Assembly: GCA_019634215.1 (NCBI GenBank)
Contig: JAHQVS010000139.1
Location: 1-44,857, forward strand
Length of the DNA stretch: 44,857 nucleotides
Direction: 5' to 3'
Source of the DNA: Paracoccaceae bacterium
Lineage (GTDB): Bacteria; Pseudomonadota; Alphaproteobacteria; Rhodobacterales; Rhodobacteraceae
Part shown: positions 8,054-17,094 of the stretch, piece by piece
Layout: the number at the start of each line of letters is the position of its first letter
Numbering within the stretch: the stretch's first letter is position 1
Notes under the pieces: generated by a model
What the model saw: the letters and a program-made list of their open reading frames with translations, nothing else
The model's database searches: none
Told to the model about the DNA's origin: nothing
Translations under genes and position numbers: made by a program

Positions 8054-9445
8054 TCACTTCGGGGCGATCATCAGCTCGGGCCGGACCACCTCATCAAACC
8101 GCTCAGGAGTTACAAAACCGAGCTTGACCGCCTCCTCCTTTAGGGTGGTGCCGTTCTTGTGGGCGGTTTTTGCCACCGTCGTCGCGTTGTCGTAGCCGAT
8201 CTCCGGCGCAAGGGCGGTCACCAGCATCAGGCTCTCATTGAGCAGCTTCTCGATTCGTGTGGTGTTGGCCTCAATGCCGGCGACACAATTATCGGTGAAG
8301 GCGCTGGCGGCGTCGCCGAGCAGCTGCATCGACTGCAACAGGTTGTAGATCATCATCGGCTTGAAAACGTTCAGCTCGAAATGTCCCTGGGAGCCGGCGA
8401 AACCGATGGCGGCGTCATTGCCCATCACGTGCGCGCAGACCTGGGTCAGGGCTTCGGATTGGGTCGGATTGACCTTGCCGGGCATAATTGAGGAGCCAGG
8501 CTCGTTCTCGGGCAGAACCAACTCGCCCAACCCGCAACGCGGGCCGCTGCCGAGGAAACGGATGTCGTTAGCGATTTTGAACAGCGACGCGGCCACGGTT
8601 TTCAGCGCGCCTGACATCTCGACGATGGCGTCGTGGGCGGCCAGCGCCTCGAACTTGTTCTCGGCGGTCTCGAATGGCAGACCTGTGTGATCCGCGATGC
8701 GCTTGGCCACCTCGACGTCGAAGCCCGGTTTGGCGTTCAGTCCCGTGCCGACGGCTGTTCCGCCCTGGGCCAGCGGGTAGATCGCCTCCAGCGCCGCCGT
8801 CACCCGGTGAATGCCATGGCGGACCTGGGCTTCATAGCCGCCGAATTCTTGCCCCAGGGTGAGGGGGGTGGCGTCTTGGGTGTGGGTGCGGCCGATTTTT
8901 ATGATGTCCTTGAAGGCTTCAGCCTTGTCGGCGAGCGCGCCCCGCAACTTGTCGAGCTTCGGCAGGAGATGGTCCTGCGCGGTCATGGCGGCGGCGATAT
9001 GCATCGCGGTGGGGAAGGTGTCGTTTGAAGATTGCGACCGATTCACATGGTCATTTGGATGCACCGGGCTTTTCGAGCCGATCACGCCGCCCAGGATTTC
9101 GATCGCCCGATTTGCGATCACCTCGTTGGCGTTCATGTTGGATTGCGTGCCTGATCCGGTCTGCCACACCACCAGTGGAAAATGATCGTTGAGCTTGCCG
9201 GCGGCGACCTCGCTTGCAGCGCTGACGATCGCGTTTCCGATTTCCGACTCTAACGTGCCAAGGGCCATGTTCGCCTCGGCGGCGGCTTTTTTGATGACAC
9301 CCAGGCCGCGCACCAGCGCCTCCGGCTGGCGCTCCCAACCGATCGGGAAATTCTGGATCGATCGCTGAGTTTGGGCGCCCCAGTATTTGTCTGTGGGCAC
9401 CTCAAGCGGGCCAAAGCTGTCGGTTTCGGTGCGGGTGGCGCTCAT
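8054..9445 (-). CDS. fumC: Class II fumarate hydratase
   Basis: 463 aa. It interconverts fumarate and malate in the TCA cycle without an Fe-S cluster. The fumarase/aspartase signature [15 protein letters not shown] is intact, as are [32 protein letters not shown] and [20 protein letters not shown]. Length and start fit the family. The 235 bp upstream are free of genes and carry two similar stem-loops (listed separately), which could belong to a leader RNA. Confidence 0.97.
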   Translation of the reverse strand: MSATRTETDSFGPLEVPTDKYWGAQTQRSIQNFPIGWERQPEALVRGLGVIKKAAAEANMALGTLESEIGNAIVSAASEVAAGKLNDHFPLVVWQTGSGTQSNMNANEVIANRAIEILGGVIGSKSPVHPNDHVNRSQSSNDTFPTAMHIAAAMTAQDHLLPKLDKLRGALADKAEAFKDIIKIGRTHTQDATPLTLGQEFGGYEAQVRHGIHRVTAALEAIYPLAQGGTAVGTGLNAKPGFDVEVAKRIADHTGLPFETAENKFEALAAHDAIVEMSGALKTVAASLFKIANDIRFLGSGPRCGLGELVLPENEPGSSIMPGKVNPTQSEALTQVCAHVMGNDAAIGFAGSQGHFELNVFKPMMIYNLLQSMQLLGDAASAFTDNCVAGIEANTTRIEKLLNESLMLVTALAPEIGYDNATTVAKTAHKNGTTLKEEAVKLGFVTPERFDEVVRPELMIAPK

Positions 9446-9524
9446 GATATAGGTCCTCGACTGGCGAAACTTTTCGCCCGTATAACGCTACGCTTGGGCG
9501 TCCGCCAGTCGAGGAAAGTAACGA

Positions 9525-9548
9525 CTCTTGGGAGGGACGTGCCAAGAG
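9525..9548. promoter_or_regulatory. Stem-loop 1 upstream of fumC, loop GAGGGACGTG
   Basis: Perfect 7-bp stem (9525-9531 with 9542-9548) and a 10-base loop. The loop shares GAGGGAC with stem-loop 2 nearby. Read in the fumC direction the loop shows GTCCCTC, an anti-Shine-Dalgarno-like stretch. It could be part of the fumC leader or of a small RNA. Confidence 0.45.
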
Positions 9549-9578
9549 CCGGGCGCGAAACAAGCGAGTCCGCAGTCA

Positions 9579-9600
9579 GACGAGGAGGGACAAACTCGTC
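9579..9600. promoter_or_regulatory. Stem-loop 2 upstream of fumC, loop GAGGGACAAA
   Basis: Perfect 6-bp stem (9579-9584 with 9595-9600; an alternative 7-bp pairing uses 9577-9583 with 9599-9605) and a 10-base loop. The first seven loop bases are identical to those of stem-loop 1, although the stems differ in sequence. That pattern suggests the loop is the conserved part. Confidence 0.45.
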
Positions 9601-9681
9601 GTCTGGCGTTCCGCCAAAAGTGTTTAAGTTAGTCTTTCCGATCTGATTTGATCAGAATTTACGCTGGTGATTGATTGCAGG

Positions 9682-9858
9682 TTACAAACGCTGCAATACC
9701 ACCCCTAACAGCATAATCACATAACCCCAAAACAGCAACCAAACTGCGAAGTGGTTGAATTGCGGCGCAACGTCTGGACGGAAGATCAACGTGCACGCCA
9801 ATCCAAACATGATGATCGACGTGATGAACATCCAGCGACGTGGCGCTGTCATTCTCAT
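9682..9858 (-). CDS. Small two-TM membrane protein
   Basis: 58 aa from the ATG at 9858, preferred over the longer open frame because AGGGGAG stands 8 bases before it. It has two hydrophobic helices (MFITSIIMFGLACTLIF and FAVWLLFWGYVIMLLGVVL) with a short basic N-terminus. I do not recognise a family. It is isolated, with more than 160 bp on either side before the next gene. Confidence 0.6.
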   Translation of the reverse strand: MRMTAPRRWMFITSIIMFGLACTLIFRPDVAPQFNHFAVWLLFWGYVIMLLGVVLQRL

Positions 9859-10026
9859 GACGGCTTCTCCCCTATCTTGTGTCTTGCGCACTTGTACACG
9901 CCACAATTTGGGGGTCAACCACAAACGAAAGCGGATGTGTTGGCCTTCGGATCTAGTGGGGGAGCCCCGTTGACGAGGCTGATTTGCATGCGGTCGCGTG
10001 GTGGACGGACCAACACCCTGTTTGGA

Positions 10027-10548
10027 TTATTTTTTCCGAAAAGCGTCGAGTTCCACTACCTCACCTGGTGGTTTGTCTTCGTCGCCGCGCTGTTCTCGAG
10101 TCGCGTTTTCAATCGCCCGCGCGGTTTCCTCCGCTGAACCGCCGCCGAGCAGGCCGCTGTCCTCTTGTTCCGAATCGCTTTCCAGATCCGCCAGGGTGTC
10201 GCTGGGATCAAACCGCAAGCCAAACTCGGCGCTGGGGTCGGCGAATTGCAGCACCGCCTCATAGGGGATCACCAGTGTCGCGGGACGGTCCTGAAACGAC
10301 AGGCTTACCGAGAACCGGTCATCCGCCACGGCGAGGTCGTCGTATTCATGCTGTAGCACGATCATCATTTCTTCGGGAAACTGCTCACGCAGCCAATCCG
10401 GCATGTCGACTCCCGGATGCGGCGTAATGAAGGAAATATAGAAGTGATGATCGCCGGGCAGGCCATGCTCCGCTACATAGCCCAAGGCTTCAGCCACAAG
10501 ACCATGCATCGCGCGCTGCATCATGCGTCCGTAATTCAGCTCACCCAA
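10027..10548 (-). CDS. sspB: SspB-like ClpXP adaptor (alphaproteobacterial type)
   Basis: 173 aa. SspB tethers ssrA-tagged proteins to the ClpXP protease. The N-terminal domain (about 1-105) shows the alpha-type signature HHFYISFITPHPGVDMPDWL followed by FPEEMMIVLQHEYDDLAV and VSLSFQDRPATLVIPYEAVL. The rest is a flexible acidic linker (DLESDSEQEDSG) ending in VVELDAFRKK, which could be the ClpX-binding tail. The start is most likely TTG at 10548, with GGGAG ten bases upstream; an ATG at 10524 is the alternative. Its proximity to the tmRNA gene, which supplies its substrate tag, supports the call. Confidence 0.85.
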   Translation of the reverse strand: MGELNYGRMMQRAMHGLVAEALGYVAEHGLPGDHHFYISFITPHPGVDMPDWLREQFPEEMMIVLQHEYDDLAVADDRFSVSLSFQDRPATLVIPYEAVLQFADPSAEFGLRFDPSDTLADLESDSEQEDSGLLGGGSAEETARAIENATREQRGDEDKPPGEVVELDAFRKK

Positions 10549-10732
10549 GACAATGACGCTCCCAGCCTCAATAACGATCGCGTAAACAGACTCTAAGTTA
10601 TGCTAAACATCAATCCCAGATCAAATCGATAGCGAGAAGCTGGTTTTTTTGATGGGCGTACTGCTCATTAGACATTGTAGACAACCGCGCTGCATTACAG
10701 GGCCGGTTGGGTGTGATCTTAAGGAAAGTGAA

Positions 10733-11065
10733 GGCTTCTGTTGCCAGGCGCCTTCGGACCCCGCCTAAACCGGCTAAGGCTTAGGACTTAAGTTTCGATC
10801 TTGCGCACTGCTTAAGCAGCGAGCGCGACCGGAGCACGGTTGTCATTGCCAACTGTACATTTCGGGCCGATAACGGTGGCGCCCCGCCGAGCGAAAGCTA
10901 ACGTCTTTGGACGTCCGTCGATCCTATTTCGGCCCCATGACAACCTTGATCCACTTCCGCCAATGAAACGGGTGGGGTTGTTGGTGGAGCCGCCGGGTAC
11001 CGCCCCCGGGTCCGAGCCGTTTATTACACGCGCGTTTATCGCCGTAGCCACTTGCGTGACACCAC
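10733..11065 (-). ncRNA. ssrA: Circularly permuted two-piece tmRNA
   Basis: The minus strand carries, in order, an acceptor piece, a spacer and a coding piece. The acceptor piece ends CGGCTCCACCA (10992-10982), with the T arm CCGGG-GGCGGTA-CCCGG just before it and CCA encoded. The coding piece begins GGGGCCGAAATAGGATCGAC at 10936; its first 7 bases pair with CGGCTCC to form the tRNA-like acceptor stem. About 45 bases (10981-10937) between them would be removed. The tag frame runs from 10850 to the TAA at 10814-10812 and ends NDNRAPVALAA, with a GGC (Gly) codon before Asn as the likely resume codon. The coding piece ends near GGCAACAGAAGCC (about 10745-10733). Outer ends are approximate. It rescues stalled ribosomes and tags products for ClpXP. 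Confidence 0.9.
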
Positions 11066-11112
11066 ACAGATAGCGCTAATCCATTGAGATTTGAAGAGCG
11101 TCTGCGCTGTTA

Positions 11113-11607
11113 TCAGTTCGCCGTCGACCAAATGTGCCAATAGGGCGCGGCGTAGACCCAATAACCGGCTGGTGCTTCCGCGCCGCACCAGCGCCCGCCG
11201 CCCCAGTGGCCGTACTCATGCAGCGCGCCGTAAGTTTGTTCATCTTCTGGGCAATGCAACCTGCTGATAAGGTTGGCGTATTTTCCGCCCAAGCTGGCCT
11301 GAACCGCCAGATCTGCTTGATCGGAAACGGCGCCCCACACATACCAGACCGGGGCCATCCACACCCAATATCCCGCAGGTCCCTCCTGCCCGCACCAGGG
11401 GCCGCCGCCCCAATAACCGTAATCATGAAAATCGCCGTATCGCTCTTGGTCTTGCGGACAGTGAATCTTGGTGATCAATTTGGTGTAAGCGCCTCCTGCG
11501 TCGGCGGTTTTCGCAGGATTCTCCGCCACCGCCATCGGCGATTTCGTCATCACGAACACCACCATGAAGCACGCGGCTACTGCGGCCAGGGGATGTTTTA
11601 CGTGCAT
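11113..11607 (-). CDS. Secreted aromatic-rich protein with two tandem ~51-aa repeats
   Basis: 164 aa. Residues 1-28 are a signal peptide ending AVA. The mature protein is two copies of one unit (about 40-91 and 109-160), joined by a short linker. Each copy has HCP(Q/E)D(Q/E), then YG..H(D/E)YG(Y/H)WGGG.WCG, then PAGYWV..AP.W..W. Each has two Cys (50/72 and 119/141), so one disulfide per repeat is likely. Trp, Tyr and Gly content is very high. I know no family for it; similar short WGGG..CG..GYWV modules occur in exported proteins of unknown role. Its start lies only 2 bp from the stop of the upstream DUF1194 gene, suggesting one operon. Confidence 0.75.
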   Translation of the reverse strand: MHVKHPLAAVAACFMVVFVMTKSPMAVAENPAKTADAGGAYTKLITKIHCPQDQERYGDFHDYGYWGGGPWCGQEGPAGYWVWMAPVWYVWGAVSDQADLAVQASLGGKYANLISRLHCPEDEQTYGALHEYGHWGGGRWCGAEAPAGYWVYAAPYWHIWSTAN

Positions 11608-11609
11608 TC

Positions 11610-12332
11610 TTACCCTCCCGATGGTGGCGCCGTTTCTCCCTGGTGTGGCTTCATCGAGACTGAGGGTGACAGTTCACGCAACAGTTTTCGCTCCATCGCG
11701 GCGGCGTAGCCGGTGTAGTCGTCAATATCGATCACGAATGCGCCCGGCCCCTGAATCACCTCGTCGAGATAGTAGGAGGCCGGGTCGGGCGTCGCGCCAA
11801 CAATGACGAGGCCATTGATTCGAAGCCCCTCCAACACTCCGCGATCCCGGAAGTAGGCCGGCTTGCGGCCGTTATTGTTCACTCCGTCGCCAGAGACGTC
11901 GATGATGCGCTGGCCACACGGGACCTGATTGAGTCCATGGAGATAGGCGCCGTACCGGAGCGCCTCGCCGACGGCTGTGGCCCGGCCGCGCCCGTGGCGT
12001 CCGCGGCGCGCGACATGGGCTGCGAACTGCTCAATCGCCGACCGGCTGTCGAGCCGGGTCCAGCCGACGATCAACTCTTGCTCATAGCCGCCGCCCCAAA
12101 GGTAAGCCGCCGCCATCACGCCAGACCCCTTGGGCGAGAGAATCGCCGCCTGTACCGGCTCCGACAGCAATGCGGCCGCCAGCCCTCTCGCTTGCAACTG
12201 CCGTTCGGCGGCGTCGACGCTCTTCGACATGTCGAGCGCTAAGGCCAAGGCGGCCTTGCACTCGAATGACAGAGCGGTGGCCGGCGTGACCACGCCCACC
12301 ACCGCCAGCGCCACGGCGCGTAATATTTTCAC
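11610..12332 (-). CDS. DUF1194 (von Willebrand A-like) secreted protein
   Basis: 240 aa. The signal peptide is roughly 1-22. The DUF1194 VWA-like fold follows: LALALDMSKSVDAAE (MIDAS-type DxSxS), QRIIDVSGDGVNNNG and INGLVIVGATPDPASYYLDE with the terminal QGPGAFVIDIDDYTGYAAAM. A Cys just before the first strand (C25) and one near the middle could pair. The role is unknown; VWA folds usually mediate metal-dependent protein contacts. A second DUF1194 gene lies at 20359-21087. The repeat-protein gene follows 2 bp downstream and is probably co-transcribed. Confidence 0.85.
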   Translation of the reverse strand: MKILRAVALAVVGVVTPATALSFECKAALALALDMSKSVDAAERQLQARGLAAALLSEPVQAAILSPKGSGVMAAAYLWGGGYEQELIVGWTRLDSRSAIEQFAAHVARRGRHGRGRATAVGEALRYGAYLHGLNQVPCGQRIIDVSGDGVNNNGRKPAYFRDRGVLEGLRINGLVIVGATPDPASYYLDEVIQGPGAFVIDIDDYTGYAAAMERKLLRELSPSVSMKPHQGETAPPSGG

Positions 12333-12342
12333 CGAGAGCGAC

Positions 12343-12774
12343 TCACCAACTGCCGGTGTTCTGCATGCTCGCCCACGGCTCAGCCGACGGCAGAGACTCG
12401 CCCCGTTGCAGCAGCTCGATCGAGATGCCGTCCGGGGACTTCACGAACGCCATGTGGCCGTCGCGCGGTGGGCGGTTGATGGTGACGCCTGAGTCCATAA
12501 GTTTCTGACATGTCTCGTAAATATTATCGACGCGATAGGCGAGATGGCCGAAATTACGGCCACCGCCATAGTCTTCGTCGGAGCCCCAGTTATAGGTTAG
12601 CTCAATCTCATTTCCGGGGCCGCCGCCTGGTTCGCTGAGGAACACCAGGGTCGCTTTCGCCCCATCCAGGTCCTTGCGCCGGGTCTCGACCAAGCCCAGA
12701 AGATCGCAATAGAACTTCTTCGAGGCTTCAATATCTTTCACTCGCACCATGGTGTGAAGGAATTCGATCGACAT
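12343..12774 (-). CDS. gloA: Lactoylglutathione lyase (glyoxalase I)
   Basis: 143 aa from the ATG at 12774, which is preceded by AGGAG; the longer open frame adds 24 residues foreign to the family. The enzyme converts the methylglyoxal-glutathione hemithioacetal to lactoylglutathione. Seen are [20 protein letters not shown] (metal His), the middle [10 protein letters not shown] (Glu), [20 protein letters not shown] (His) and [16 protein letters not shown] (Glu), the four metal ligands of GloA. Its stop is 10 bp from the start of the DUF1194 gene. It is divergent from thyX, with about 110 bp for both promoters. Confidence 0.93.
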   Translation of the reverse strand: MSIEFLHTMVRVKDIEASKKFYCDLLGLVETRRKDLDGAKATLVFLSEPGGGPGNEIELTYNWGSDEDYGGGRNFGHLAYRVDNIYETCQKLMDSGVTINRPPRDGHMAFVKSPDGISIELLQRGESLPSAEPWASMQNTGSW

Positions 12775-12884
12775 TTGCGCTCCTATGTGTGTCTTGCTAC
12801 TAGATGTTGATGGTACGCTGTTGTGGTTGGAGGCGTCGCGCTTCATTGGCGCACCCTTGATCTCAAATCCCCGGGGGAAAGACT

Positions 12885-13835
12885 ATGTCGTTAACGCGTG
12901 TGCAACAGGCTGAAATCGACGCCCAGCGACGCGAAACCGCAGCCACGCGGCGGGTGGTCGCCTCGGGCTTGGAGGAGCGGCTCTATGAAGCGGTCCCGGT
13001 GCTCGATCATGGCTTCGTCCGCGCTATCGACTATATGGGCGACGACGCCGCCATTGTGCAGGCGGCGCGCGTCTCCTACGGGCGTGGCACCAAGGCGGCG
13101 CGGGACGACCGGGGGTTGATCCGCTACCTGATGCGCCATTGGCATTCAACGCCCTTCGAGATGTGTGAAATCAAGCTGCATGTGAAATTGCCGATCTTTG
13201 TAGCACGCCAATGGATTCGGCACCGCACCGCCAATGTGAACGAGATCTCGGCGCGTTATTCAATCCTTGATCGGGAGATATACGTTCCAGCCCCTGAGCA
13301 TTTAGCCGCTCAATCCGTCGCCAACCGCCAGGGGCGTGGCGCGGTTCTGGAGGGCGCCGAGGCGGAGCGGGCGCTCGCGATACTGCGGGACGACTCCACC
13401 CGTGCGTATGGGCATTATGAAGAGCTGCTGAATGAGCGCGACGGCGCGCCGATCGACCCTGAGCGCACCGGTCTGGCGCGTGAGTTGGCGCGGATGAATC
13501 TAACGCTTAACACCTATACCCAGTGGTATTGGAAGACCGACCTGCACAACCTGTTGCATTTTCTGCGCTTGCGGGCCGACGCGCATGCGCAGTATGAAAT
13601 CCGCGTCTACGCCGACGCGATAGCGGCTTTGACCCAAGCATGGGTCCCGCTCGCCTATGAGGCGTTCGAAGATTACCGCCTGAACGCCGCTCATATCTCA
13701 GGCCCGGCGCTTGAGGTGGTGCGGCGGATGTTGATCGGAGAGCAGGTGACGGCTGAAACCAGCGGGTTGTCTGCGGGGGAATGGCGGGAATTGTCTACAG
13801 TGCTTCAGACCACAGCGAGCGGACGCGCCGAGTGA
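12885..13835 (+). CDS. thyX: Flavin-dependent thymidylate synthase
   Basis: 316 aa. It makes dTMP from dUMP with methylene-tetrahydrofolate and FAD/NADPH. The ThyX signature [15 protein letters not shown] (112-126) fits RHRx7S with the FAD-contacting residues. Other family blocks are [48 protein letters not shown] and [15 protein letters not shown]. The ATG follows a GGGGGAAAG stretch. The stop overlaps the start of the next gene (TGATG). ThyX normally substitutes for ThyA; no thyA is in the window. Confidence 0.96.
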   Translation: MSLTRVQQAEIDAQRRETAATRRVVASGLEERLYEAVPVLDHGFVRAIDYMGDDAAIVQAARVSYGRGTKAARDDRGLIRYLMRHWHSTPFEMCEIKLHVKLPIFVARQWIRHRTANVNEISARYSILDREIYVPAPEHLAAQSVANRQGRGAVLEGAEAERALAILRDDSTRAYGHYEELLNERDGAPIDPERTGLARELARMNLTLNTYTQWYWKTDLHNLLHFLRLRADAHAQYEIRVYADAIAALTQAWVPLAYEAFEDYRLNAAHISGPALEVVRRMLIGEQVTAETSGLSAGEWRELSTVLQTTASGRAE

Positions 13836-14662
13836 TGAAATCCAAACGGGTCCGTAGGCTCGCGTTTCTGGCGCAGTCGCACTTATTCGGCGGCGCCCCC
13901 GCGCCGGAGGCCCTGCCGCGTCTGGTTTTCACAGTGACCAATGGGCGTTCCGGCTCTGGCTATCTACACGCCTTGTTCGAACGCATTGACGGTGTTCAGG
14001 CCGAGCATGAGCCGTCGCCACGATTTGACGCGCTGATGCGGGATGTGCAGTTCGCCCCGGACCTCGCCGCACGCTTTTGGCGGGCGATCAAGTTGCCGGC
14101 GATCTCGAAGGTCCAGCAGCCAGTATACGCTGAAACCTCACACTTGTTTTGTAAGGGCTTTGTAGAACCGTTGATCGCGCTTGGCGCGCCGTTCGACATT
14201 GTGGTTCTGCGCCGGGACAAGAGGGCGATCGCCCGGTCGCTGTGGCGCAATGGGTCGGTTCCAGGCCGCTCCAAGCGCGGACAGCAATTTTTCCTCGACC
14301 CGGATTTGGAGGTCGCGGTGGCGCTGCCTGAGTGGCGCGAGCTGAGCGACTACCAACTCTGCTACTGGCATGTTCTTGAGACGGAGGCCCGACAACGGCA
14401 CTACGCTGAGATGGTTTCCCAGACGGGCGGGCGCGTGGTGGATACGTCGGTTGAAACGTTGAACGATTTACAGGAGGTGCGGCGCGTGCTGTCGGCGCTT
14501 GACATCCCCTTGAACGCGCCGTCCGAGCGGCGATTGGCCGAATTGGTGGGCGAGCGTGTTAATCATCGCGATCATGTCGCGGGGCCGACCGCCGAAGACC
14601 CGGCTTTGGATCAGGAGGAGCAGGCGGTTCTGGAGCGCATCACGCAACACGCTGCCAGCTAG
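13835..14662 (+). CDS. Sulfotransferase-like P-loop protein
   Basis: 275 aa from the ATG at 13835, which shares its first base with the thyX stop (TGATG). The N-terminal TNGRSGSGYLHALFER has the PAPS 5'-phosphosulfate loop pattern (R-S-G-S/T-x-x). The segment FDIVVLRRDKRAIARSLWRN resembles the 3'-phosphate (R..S) motif of sulfotransferases. The C-terminus has NDLQEVRRVLSALDIPL as in the family. The acceptor is unknown. A general P-loop of this type also occurs in proteins without sulfotransferase activity. Coupling to thyX suggests co-expression, not a shared pathway. Confidence 0.65.
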   Translation: MKSKRVRRLAFLAQSHLFGGAPAPEALPRLVFTVTNGRSGSGYLHALFERIDGVQAEHEPSPRFDALMRDVQFAPDLAARFWRAIKLPAISKVQQPVYAETSHLFCKGFVEPLIALGAPFDIVVLRRDKRAIARSLWRNGSVPGRSKRGQQFFLDPDLEVAVALPEWRELSDYQLCYWHVLETEARQRHYAEMVSQTGGRVVDTSVETLNDLQEVRRVLSALDIPLNAPSERRLAELVGERVNHRDHVAGPTAEDPALDQEEQAVLERITQHAAS

Positions 14663-14702
14663 AGCGAGTTCGGGGCGCATTGGCGCACCTCAACCGCTCT
14701 AG
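14659..14702. repeat. CTAGAGCG-bounded palindromic repeat
   Basis: Inverted ends CTAGAGCG (14659-14666) and CGCTCTAG (14695-14702) flank a GC-rich middle (cggggcgcattggcgcacc). The left end overlaps the stop of the preceding gene. Another CTAGA-type half site lies at about 14727. These resemble the intergenic CTAGAGC elements at 31.7-31.9 kb and may also act as a weak terminator, being followed by a short T run. Confidence 0.5.
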
Positions 14703-14757
14703 CTTCTGTTTTTCAAAGATAAACTCTAGAACTTAGCTCAGGCTGATCTCAGTTTGC

Positions 14758-14979
14758 TCAGCTATCGCTGGGCTGGCGCAGCTGATTGATCTGATCTTGC
14801 AGATCGCCAGTGGTGACGCCCAGGTCGATGCCCAGAGCTGGCAGAATGCCGAGCACGCCGAAGCCGATCAGGAACAAGGCGACGATCCAGTTCAGCAGGT
14901 CAGCCTTGATCAGGGTGAGCACGCCGCCGATCAGGGCGATCAAGGGCAGCAGGGGAAGTCCAGCGACATCGGTTGGCAT
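14758..14979 (-). CDS. DUF3096-like small membrane protein
   Basis: 73 aa with two transmembrane helices (LPLIALIGGVLTLIKADLLN and WIVALFLIGFGVLGILPAL) and a short polar tail. The LLNWIVALFLIGFG..GIL pattern matches the DUF3096 family of small inner-membrane proteins of unknown function. It is monocistronic, with a GAGGATG-like site before the ATG. Confidence 0.6.
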   Translation of the reverse strand: MPTDVAGLPLLPLIALIGGVLTLIKADLLNWIVALFLIGFGVLGILPALGIDLGVTTGDLQDQINQLRQPSDS

Positions 14980-15135
14980 TAGGTCATCCTCTCCAAATAA
15001 CAGTCTTTATGCGGCGACGATCCGGTTACGCTGGTGCGCAACCTTTTGTCGCGCCCTGCGTCTACGCGCAAAACGTCGCAGCGTGACCGTTTCACGATGC
15101 CGCAGTACGGATCAGTCGGCGGCGCGCAAATTCTC

Positions 15136-16476
15136 CTATATTTTGTTGTAATTGTGGCGGCGTGAGATGATCCAGGCGGCGGCGATCGCGGCTAACCCGA
15201 TCAGCGGCGCCGCCAGCGCCGCCTTGATCGCCAGTGAGGGGCCGGAGTCTGACCACAGCGCTGCGCCGAGGAGTGGGGCGAGCGCTCCCGCCAGCAGCAC
15301 CGGCGTCGCCATTGCGCCGGAGACGCCGCCGAAGCCGGCGCGGCCGAGCAATTCCGCCGAAAGCACCGGGCGCATCACGCTGCTGAGGCCGTAACCGGCG
15401 CCTTGGACGCTGGCGAAGGCAAGGATCATCACTGGATCGTTCTCGGCCCAGAGCAAAATCAGCGCGGCCAAAGCCACGGCGGCAAAACTGAGCGCGGTGG
15501 GGACCAGTGTGGGCGTGCGGGCGGCAAGCGTCGCCATCAGAACGCGGCCCATCACCTGCATGGGCCCGATGCTGGCCGCCGCCGCGACGGCCAGAGCGGG
15601 GTCGGCGCGGCGGTGGTCGAGAATCGCCAACAAATGGGTAATGAGCAGGCTGTGATTCAGCATCAGGCAGGAAAACGCCAGCGCCAACAGCCAAAAGCTG
15701 GGCGTGCGAAGCGCTGTGAGGAGGGCGCTTCGTGGGGGCGAGAGAGGAGGGGAGACGCTCGATGCCTCCAGAGACGCACCCGCGCGCCAAAACAACGGCG
15801 CGGCCGCCAACACTATGACGCCAGCGAAGAGCCAGAGGCTGGCCCGCCATCCCGCCAGCTCAGCGATTCCGGCGGCGATGGGGAAACTCAAAGCCCCGGC
15901 GAACCCGGCGACCAGGGTGATATGGGTGATAGCCCTCCGTGCATTCTCGCCGCAGCTGCGGGTGACCAGGGCGAAAATCGGCTCATACAGACACCCCGCC
16001 ATCGCCGCGCCGATGACGATCCAGAGGCCAAGAAAGCTTGGATAACCCTCCACCAGCGTCAGGCCCGCCAGCGCCGCCGCGCCTAGAATGGCCGCTCCGG
16101 CAGACACATGCGGGCCGAGCCCTTTGTCGATCAGCGCCCCGGCCAGCGGCGCCGCCGCCGCTGAGGTGATGACGCTGGCGGTGAAGCAGAGCGCAATGTC
16201 GGTTTTACTCCAACCGAATCCTTGCTCCCAGCGCAAGGCCAGCGCGGCGAAACTGTAATAGAGCCCGGCCCAGACGATGGTCTCTGCGATCGCCAGCCCC
16301 CAGATGGCCTTGCGCCGCCGCACCTCCAACAGAGTCACGGCTGCCCACGCTTTTGGTGATGATTCCCTGGAACCCTGATTGGGGGCCTCACTTTTCCACC
16401 CATTGGCGTCGTCCCCCCTTTTCAAGCCGCCACGCGCTGTCGCAGAGTGTTGCTCCGAATTACAGGCGGGCCACAT
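15136..16476 (-). CDS. MFS transporter
   Basis: Up to 446 aa with twelve predicted hydrophobic helices in two six-helix halves separated by a loop (about [20 protein letters not shown]). It has the MFS loop 2-3 pattern [14 protein letters not shown] after helix 2. The N-terminal ~46 residues from the ATG at 16476 are polar and lack similarity to the core, which begins at about [24 protein letters not shown] at 16338 may be the true start. The substrate is unknown. It is divergent from coxS, separated by only about 35 bp if the first ATG is used, which also favours a later start. Confidence 0.85.
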   Translation of the reverse strand: MWPACNSEQHSATARGGLKRGDDANGWKSEAPNQGSRESSPKAWAAVTLLEVRRRKAIWGLAIAETIVWAGLYYSFAALALRWEQGFGWSKTDIALCFTASVITSAAAAPLAGALIDKGLGPHVSAGAAILGAAALAGLTLVEGYPSFLGLWIVIGAAMAGCLYEPIFALVTRSCGENARRAITHITLVAGFAGALSFPIAAGIAELAGWRASLWLFAGVIVLAAAPLFWRAGASLEASSVSPPLSPPRSALLTALRTPSFWLLALAFSCLMLNHSLLITHLLAILDHRRADPALAVAAAASIGPMQVMGRVLMATLAARTPTLVPTALSFAAVALAALILLWAENDPVMILAFASVQGAGYGLSSVMRPVLSAELLGRAGFGGVSGAMATPVLLAGALAPLLGAALWSDSGPSLAIKAALAAPLIGLAAIAAAWIISRRHNYNKI

Positions 16477-16511
16477 CTAGGCCTGACCAATCTATGAAGG
16501 GAAGGAAACCG

Positions 16512-17000
16512 ATGCCCAGCGTTTCGATGGTGGTGAACGGACGTCAGGTGTCCGGCGAGGTCGAGGGGCGGACGCTGCTCGTCGAGTTCTTGCGCGAACA
16601 GCTCCGGATGACCGGTACTCACGTGGGTTGCGACACCAGCCAATGCGGCGCTTGCGTCGTGCATGTGAATGGCGAGAGCGTCAAATCTTGCTCGATTTTC
16701 GCCATGGCGGCGAGCGGCGCCGAGGTGGCGACGATCGAGGGAGTGGCCAATGCGGACGGCACCCTGAGCGTGCTACAGCAGGCGTTTCAGGATCATCACG
16801 GCCTTCAGTGCGGCTTCTGCACACCCGGCATGGTGATGTCGGCGGCGGACCTGCTTAAGATCAACCCTAACCCGTCCGAGACCGAGGTGCGTGAGTGGTT
16901 AGAGGGCAATATCTGCCGCTGCACCGGCTATCATAACATCGTCAAAGCAATCTTGTCGGCAGCTGCAACGCTGAGGGGCGAGGCCGTGGCGGCTGAATGA
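16512..17000 (+). CDS. coxS: Aerobic CO/xanthine dehydrogenase-family small [2Fe-2S] subunit
   Basis: 162 aa from the ATG at 16512, with GAAGGGAAGG upstream; the longer open frame has no family residues. It carries two [2Fe-2S] clusters that pass electrons from the Mo centre to FAD. The plant-type site uses C40, C45, C48 and C60 ([20 protein letters not shown]). The second site uses C100, C103, C135 and C137 ([18 protein letters not shown]). It is first in a coxS-coxL-coxM order, the usual order of form II systems. Confidence 0.93.
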   Translation: MPSVSMVVNGRQVSGEVEGRTLLVEFLREQLRMTGTHVGCDTSQCGACVVHVNGESVKSCSIFAMAASGAEVATIEGVANADGTLSVLQQAFQDHHGLQCGFCTPGMVMSAADLLKINPNPSETEVREWLEGNICRCTGYHNIVKAILSAAATLRGEAVAAE

Positions 17001-17094
17001 AGCCGAGTGGCGTGCTGCGATAAGTAGACAATGAAAAACACGTTCTAACGCCCGTGAGCGGCGCGTTTCAGGAACGGCATAGGGAGTTTCGGGA

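Noticed and set aside
15403-16086. Long plus-strand open frame of 227 codons inside the MFS gene
   Set aside because: It is antisense to an intact transporter with clear helices; its translation is Gly/Gln/Arg-rich and resembles no protein. It is a by-product of GC-rich codon use.
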